From the NCBI RefSeq assembly GCF_943590815.1, contig NZ_CALSBS010000010.1, positions 62,001-126,000 of the forward strand: a stretch of 64,000 bases of DNA, given 5' to 3'. Under the pieces are notes generated by a model. The model had not been told where the DNA came from, ran no database searches, and saw only the letters and a list, made by a program, of their open reading frames with translations. Shown here in pieces: positions 59,635 through 64,000 of the stretch. The stretch is from Pseudocitrobacter vendiensis. Lineage in GTDB: Bacteria > Pseudomonadota > Gammaproteobacteria > Enterobacterales > Enterobacteriaceae. The first letter of the stretch is position 1. Each line of letters opens with the position of its first letter. The position numbers and the translations under genes are program-made.

Positions 59635-60444
59635 TTAGTGAAGGGTAATTTGTTTTTGCGCGATAGTGTTTATCTGCGCGCGAATCATCTCGCTAATCGG
59701 ATCTTCCGGGCACTGTTCGACGAAATAACTCAGGTCATTCAATGCAATATGCTCACATTCAAGTTGAGCATAGATAAGCCCGCGATCGCGAATTTCATAC
59801 GGATCTTCCGGATTAAACTGCAACAGCGCTTCACTGGTACGCAGCGCCAGTTCCATCTGCTGCTCTTCCATTAATGCCGATTTCAGCGTATCCAAAAGTT
59901 TGCGGATCACTTCTGCGTTATCGGCTTCATCGAGATCTTCATTAAACAGTTCAGCCATTGGGCTGATATTGCCTTTCAGCCACACTTCCAGCGTGTGTTC
60001 ATCCAGCGTATCGCCGTTAAACGGATTGATGAGCCATAACTCTTCGTTGTCGACATCCGCCCGCAGCAGCAGCTGCGTCGGGAAAATCACCGGTACCACG
60101 GGAATGGAAAGGCGCTCGGCGAGCCAAAGCATAATTGCGCCAAGCGAGACGGCGCTGCCCTGGCGATTTTTCAATACTTGATCCAGCCATAGCGCGTCCG
60201 AAAGACGGTACACGCCTTTGGAATCGCTGAAATGCCATTCGTGGTAGAAGAGTTCAATCAAGCGCTCCATCTGCCGGGTCAGCGTCCAGGAAGGGCTGAT
60301 CTCCTCCTGCGCCAGCGCCAGCAGGCACTCCAGTTGCTCATTTACGCGCTGTGTCGGGAAATCATCACGGATTAACTCTGACACCAGGACCATGCCTTCG
60401 CACAGCGGCGCTTTATTAAATTCAAAATCAGCCAATGACTTCAT
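59635..60444 (-). CDS. sirB1: SirB1, transglutaminase-like/TPR protein
   Basis: 269 residues, as in E. coli SirB1 (YchA). N-terminal SirB1 (UPF0162) transglutaminase-like domain and a C-terminal TPR-like segment (LRTSEALLQFNPEDPYEIRD). Starts four bases after the sirB2 stop. Exact function unknown. Confidence 0.92.
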   Translation of the reverse strand: MKSLADFEFNKAPLCEGMVLVSELIRDDFPTQRVNEQLECLLALAQEEISPSWTLTRQMERLIELFYHEWHFSDSKGVYRLSDALWLDQVLKNRQGSAVSLGAIMLWLAERLSIPVVPVIFPTQLLLRADVDNEELWLINPFNGDTLDEHTLEVWLKGNISPMAELFNEDLDEADNAEVIRKLLDTLKSALMEEQQMELALRTSEALLQFNPEDPYEIRDRGLIYAQLECEHIALNDLSYFVEQCPEDPISEMIRAQINTIAQKQITLH

Positions 60445-60447
60445 ACC

Positions 60448-60840
60448 TTACCCCAACAACGGAACTTTAGTGATGGCGAGTTTAACGATGATGCACAACA
60501 CCACCAGCCCCAGTAGAAAGGCAATAAAGCCTCGCTGCTGACTGCGCGGACAGCGACGTCCGAGCGCAACAAAACCCAAAACGATGTAGATGATAACGCC
60601 AAACAGTTTCTCCGTCAGCCACGTACCTTGTGGGGTGAATGGATAAACATGGGCCATTACCATCAGCGTGATACCGCTCAGCAGCAGCACGCTATCAATA
60701 GTGTGCGGTAATATACGCACCCAACGCAATTTCAGACGTGAATCATTGTTCCACGTCCACCAGTAGCGTAGCGCAAATAGTGCGACCGAAAAGATAGCAC
60801 TGACGACGTGTATCGGCAGAATAACGCTAAACAGGCTCAT
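60448..60840 (-). CDS. sirB2: SirB2 family inner-membrane protein
   Basis: 130 residues with four predicted transmembrane helices (SVILPIHVVSAIFSVALFAL at the start). E. coli YchQ/SirB2 homologue. Overlaps the prmC stop by four bases. Function unknown. Confidence 0.92.
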   Translation of the reverse strand: MSLFSVILPIHVVSAIFSVALFALRYWWTWNNDSRLKLRWVRILPHTIDSVLLLSGITLMVMAHVYPFTPQGTWLTEKLFGVIIYIVLGFVALGRRCPRSQQRGFIAFLLGLVVLCIIVKLAITKVPLLG

Positions 60841-61682
60841 TGCGCGGCTCCTGGCCAGATGGCAAGCGTCAGACGATCGTTTCCACCGTAATCCTTGCAG
60901 GTTTGCGCCTGAAGATAACCTGCGTCGGTAAACAGGTGACGTACCGCGTCACCCTGCGTCCAACCATGTTCCAGTAGCATGATGCCACCCGGCAACAACG
61001 CCTGTCGGCCTTCACGGATAATATGCGCGAGATCGGCAAGCCCTTCATTGGCGGCAACCAACGCCGTTTTTGGTTCGAAGCGGACATCGCCCTGAGAGAG
61101 ATGCGGATCCTGTTCATCAATATAGGGAGGATTACTGACGATCATGGCGAACTGTCGCCCGGCCAGTGCGCTGAACCAATCACTTTGCAGAAAGGTAGCG
61201 TTGTCTATGCCCAGCGTTTGCGCGTTCTGCTGCGCCAGGGCGACGGCATCGGCGATAAAATCGACAGCCGTCACACGGCAATCCGGTCTTTCACTGGCGA
61301 TGGCCAGTGCTATCGCGCCAGTGCCGGTGCCTAAATCGAGGATCTCACAGGGTTCTCCAGGCAAGCGAGCTAACGCCTGCTCGACCAGACATTCGGTGTC
61401 CGGGCGAGGAATCAGGGTGACGGGAGACACCGCCAGCGGCAGCGACCAGAATTCGCGCATACCCACTAAATGCGCGATCGGTTCACCGCGCTCGCGGCGC
61501 GTCAGCAGCGCATCAAGGGGCGCCAGTTCGGCGGGCGTTAATACTGTTTCGTCAAACGCCATGATAAACGTTCGCGTTTTGCCGGTGACGTGCCCGAGCA
61601 GGATCTCGGCATCACGGCGCGGGCTTTCGCTCTCCCGCAGCCGTGCAATTGCCTGTTTCAGCCACTGTTGGTAACTCATCAT
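60837..61682 (-). CDS. prmC: Release-factor glutamine methyltransferase PrmC
   Basis: N5-methylates the Gln of the GGQ motif in RF1 and RF2. About 281 residues. N-terminal helical RF-binding domain, then a Rossmann methyltransferase with SAM site ILDLGTGTGAIALAIA and the catalytic NPPY in IVSNPPYIDEQ. It starts two bases after the prfA stop, so it is translationally coupled to its substrate RF1. Confidence 0.96.
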   Translation of the reverse strand: MMSYQQWLKQAIARLRESESPRRDAEILLGHVTGKTRTFIMAFDETVLTPAELAPLDALLTRRERGEPIAHLVGMREFWSLPLAVSPVTLIPRPDTECLVEQALARLPGEPCEILDLGTGTGAIALAIASERPDCRVTAVDFIADAVALAQQNAQTLGIDNATFLQSDWFSALAGRQFAMIVSNPPYIDEQDPHLSQGDVRFEPKTALVAANEGLADLAHIIREGRQALLPGGIMLLEHGWTQGDAVRHLFTDAGYLQAQTCKDYGGNDRLTLAIWPGAAQ

Positions 61683-61684
61683 TC

Positions 61685-62761
61685 CTAGTCAGATAGCGCC
61701 GCAAGCTGGTCAGCCTGATATTCCTGAACGATAGGTTCGATCAGCATGTCCAGTTTGCCTTCCATCACTTCATCCAGACGGTAGAGCGTCAGGTTAATAC
61801 GGTGATCGGTCACGCGCCCCTGCGGGAAGTTATAGGTACGGTTACGGTCGCTACGATCGCCCGTACCCAGCAGGTTACGACGCGTGGACGCTTCCGCCTG
61901 CTGGCGTTTGGCCATTTCAGCGGCACGAATACGCGAACCCAGCACGGACAGCGCTTTGGCTTTGTTTTTGTGCTGCGAACGTTCGTCCTGACACTCCACC
62001 ACAATACCGGTTGGCAAGTGGGTAATACGGATTGCCGAGTCGGTGGTGTTAACGTGCTGACCGCCCGCGCCTGAGGAACGGAAAGTATCGATACGCAGCT
62101 CTGACGGGTTGATATCGGGCAGCTCGGCTTCCGGTAGCTCCGGCATCACCGCAACGGTACACGCCGAAGTGTGGATACGCCCTTGCGATTCCGTTGCCGG
62201 AACACGCTGCACGCGGTGCCCGCCAGATTCAAATTTCAGACGGCCATACACGCCTTCGCCGCTGATTTTGGCGATCACTTCTTTAAATCCGCCATGCTCG
62301 CCTTCGTTGGCGCTCATGATTTCCACACGCCAGCGGCGCGCTTCTGCATAGCGGCTGTACATCCGGAAGAGATCACCCGCAAACAGCGCAGCTTCGTCGC
62401 CGCCGGTACCGGCACGCACTTCAACATAGGCGTTACGTTCGTCATCCGGGTCGCGCGGCAGCAGCAGAACCTGAAGCTGTTGTTCCAGCTCCTCTTCCCG
62501 CGCTTTGGCGTCCTGTAATTCTTCCTGCGCCATTTCGCGCATTTCCGGGTCGTCCAGCATCATCTGGGCGGTTTCAATATCGTCCTGAACCTGACGCCAG
62601 TCAGTAAAACAGCGTGAAACGTCGCTCAGTTGCGCATACTCACGCGACAGCGCCCGGAATCGCTCCTGATCGGCGATAGTCTCCGCATCGCCCAGCAGCG
62701 CCTGAACTTCTTCATGGCGCTCGTACAGAGCTTCCAGTTTGGCAACAATAGAAGGCTTCAT
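61685..62761 (-). CDS. prfA: Peptide chain release factor 1
   Basis: Terminates translation at UAA and UAG. 358 residues against 360 in E. coli. Codon-recognition PxT motif ([16 protein letters not shown]), peptidyl-hydrolysis GGQ motif ([15 protein letters not shown]). 35 bases downstream of hemA. Its modifier PrmC is encoded next. Confidence 0.97.
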   Translation of the reverse strand: MKPSIVAKLEALYERHEEVQALLGDAETIADQERFRALSREYAQLSDVSRCFTDWRQVQDDIETAQMMLDDPEMREMAQEELQDAKAREEELEQQLQVLLLPRDPDDERNAYVEVRAGTGGDEAALFAGDLFRMYSRYAEARRWRVEIMSANEGEHGGFKEVIAKISGEGVYGRLKFESGGHRVQRVPATESQGRIHTSACTVAVMPELPEAELPDINPSELRIDTFRSSGAGGQHVNTTDSAIRITHLPTGIVVECQDERSQHKNKAKALSVLGSRIRAAEMAKRQQAEASTRRNLLGTGDRSDRNRTYNFPQGRVTDHRINLTLYRLDEVMEGKLDMLIEPIVQEYQADQLAALSD

Positions 62762-62796
62762 TGGCGTAAATGCACCTTGTAATAAAAAGAGTTGTG

Positions 62797-64000
62797 CTAC
62801 TCCAGCCCGAGGCTGTTGCGCAGAATATGCAGGCGTTCATCATCCCCGTCACGGGCGGCCTGCTGAAGAGATTTGGTTGGGGCGTGGATCAGGCGGTTGG
62901 TCAGCTTACGCGACAGGTCCTGCAAAATAGCCTGGGCGTCGCCGCCCTGCTCCAGCGCAGCGAGCGCTTTTGCGGTGAGCTCTTCACGCGCCATTTCGGC
63001 CTGTGAACGGTATTCGCGAATGACATCGCTGGCGCTTTGCGCGCGCAGCCAGGCCATAAATTCGCTGGTTTCCTGCTCAACAATGGTTTCAGCCTGCACC
63101 GCAGCGGCTTTGCGCTGGGCAAGGTTGTGCTGAATGATGTTTTGCAAATCATCCACGCTGTACAGATAGGCGTTCGCCAGTTTGCCCACTTCGGGCTCGA
63201 CGTCACGCGGTACGGCGATATCCACCAGCAGCATTGGCTGATTACGGCGGGCTTTTAATGCACGCTCGACCATCCCTTTACCGATAATCGGCAGCGGGCT
63301 GGCGGTAGAACTGATGATGATATCCGCGTCTTTTAAGCGCTCATCGACGTCGCTTAAAGCAATCACTTCCGCGCCCACTTCCTGCGCCAGTACCTGCGCA
63401 CGTTCGCGGGTACGGTTAGCAATCAGCATTTTCTTGACGTGATGTTCACGCAGATGACGCGCCACCAGTTCAATGGTTTCGCCTGCGCCAACCAGCAACA
63501 CGGTAACGGTAGAAAGTGATTCAAAAATCTGTCGCGCCAGTGTACAGGCCGCAAATGCCACAGACACCGCACTGGCGCCGATATCGGTTTCGGTGCGCAC
63601 CCGTTTGGCGACCGAGAACGATTTCTGGAACATGCGCTCCAGTTCGCTGGCATGCAGATGCCCCTGCGCGGAATCCGCGAAAGCTTTCTTAACCTGTCCG
63701 AGAATTTGCGGCTCGCCCAGCACCAGCGAATCGAGGCCGCTGGCCACGCGCATCAGGTGGCTGACGGCATCATTATCCTGATGCCAGTACAGGCTTTCAC
63801 GTAGCTCGGTTTCGTTCAACTGATGGTAGTCGCATAACCAGCGCACGATGGCGTCGTGTAGGTTGTCCTGCTCTTCCACACTCAGATATAGCTCGGTGCG
63901 GTTACAGGTCGACAACACCACGCCCCCCTGCACCATTGGCTGAGCCAGCAGGCTCTGCAGCGCCTGGTCAAGCGTATCCGGCGAAAACGAAACACGTTCT
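62797..64000 (-). CDS. hemA: Glutamyl-tRNA reductase, C-terminal part (runs off the window edge)
   Basis: First step of C5-pathway haem synthesis: reduces Glu-tRNA to glutamate-1-semialdehyde. About 401 codons are present; the first 17 or so lie beyond the window (the visible part begins [10 protein letters not shown]). Catalytic Cys in [17 protein letters not shown]-binding Rossmann domain ([17 protein letters not shown]), and C-terminal helical dimerisation domain. Confidence 0.97.
   Translation of the reverse strand, partial: ERVSFSPDTLDQALQSLLAQPMVQGGVVLSTCNRTELYLSVEEQDNLHDAIVRWLCDYHQLNETELRESLYWHQDNDAVSHLMRVASGLDSLVLGEPQILGQVKKAFADSAQGHLHASELERMFQKSFSVAKRVRTETDIGASAVSVAFAACTLARQIFESLSTVTVLLVGAGETIELVARHLREHHVKKMLIANRTRERAQVLAQEVGAEVIALSDVDERLKDADIIISSTASPLPIIGKGMVERALKARRNQPMLLVDIAVPRDVEPEVGKLANAYLYSVDDLQNIIQHNLAQRKAAAVQAETIVEQETSEFMAWLRAQSASDVIREYRSQAEMAREELTAKALAALEQGGDAQAILQDLSRKLTNRLIHAPTKSLQQAARDGDDERLHILRNSLGLE

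Overview
This window is chromosomal DNA from a member of the Enterobacteriaceae. Most genes are recognisable one-to-one counterparts of E. coli K-12 genes. Three features point away from Escherichia and towards the Enterobacter/Lelliottia/Leclercia/Klebsiella side of the family: a complete assimilatory nitrate (nas) cluster, a Kv-type potassium channel in place of Kch, and the palindromic repeats. I cannot name the genus from sequence alone.

Layout. 1-766 is the 5' end of thrS. 767-5381 is a short accessory stretch with a GAF-GGDEF diguanylate cyclase, an orphan 167-aa protein, a zinc-ribbon ORF and two small secreted peptides. 5382-8732 is ydiY, pfkB, ydiZ, yniA. 8773-13070 is tonB, yciI, yciY, cls, yciU and the Kv-type channel. 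In E. coli K-12 the yniA and tonB groups are far apart, so a terminus-region rearrangement joins them here. 13118-20069 is oppABCDF and ychE. 20558-30059 is adhE, tdk, hns, galU, rssB, rssA, ychJ, purU. 30219-31190 holds two tRNA-Tyr genes and two unrelated tandem-repeat arrays. 31198-42036 is the respiratory nitrate block narGHJI, narK, narXL. 42033-43433 is ychO. 43471-54617 is the nas cluster. 54684-58083 is ychN, a DUF1883-like gene, chaC, chaB, chaA. 58411-58503 is a truncated Ldr toxin. 58669-64000 is kdsA, sirB1, sirB2, prmC, prfA, hemA.

Nitrate is the dominant theme. NarXL sense nitrate, NarGHI respires it, NarK should move it, and NasFED imports it for assimilation by NasA and NasB. 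The nas control region is complete and readable. It has a sigma-54 promoter with NtrC-like upstream sites, then two stem-loops that both carry the hexaloop AACGGC (the ANTAR recognition pattern), the second overlapping a strong terminator. The divergent nasR gene encodes the matching NIT-ANTAR antiterminator.

The strongest anomalies are in this block and nearby. (1) narK has lost its start codon and first codons, and the whole narK-narX divergent promoter region is missing, so narX begins about 34 bp from the narK coding frame. (2) NasC and NasB are one uninterrupted reading frame, although an internal ribosome-binding site and a TAATG junction survive. (3) The NasA C-terminus runs about 44 residues into a pair of palindromic repeats. 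(4) The Ldr type I toxin has a Trp codon changed to TAG. I see no prophage, transposase, CRISPR array or clearly new multi-gene system; the novelty here is mostly in gene-structure changes and repeats.
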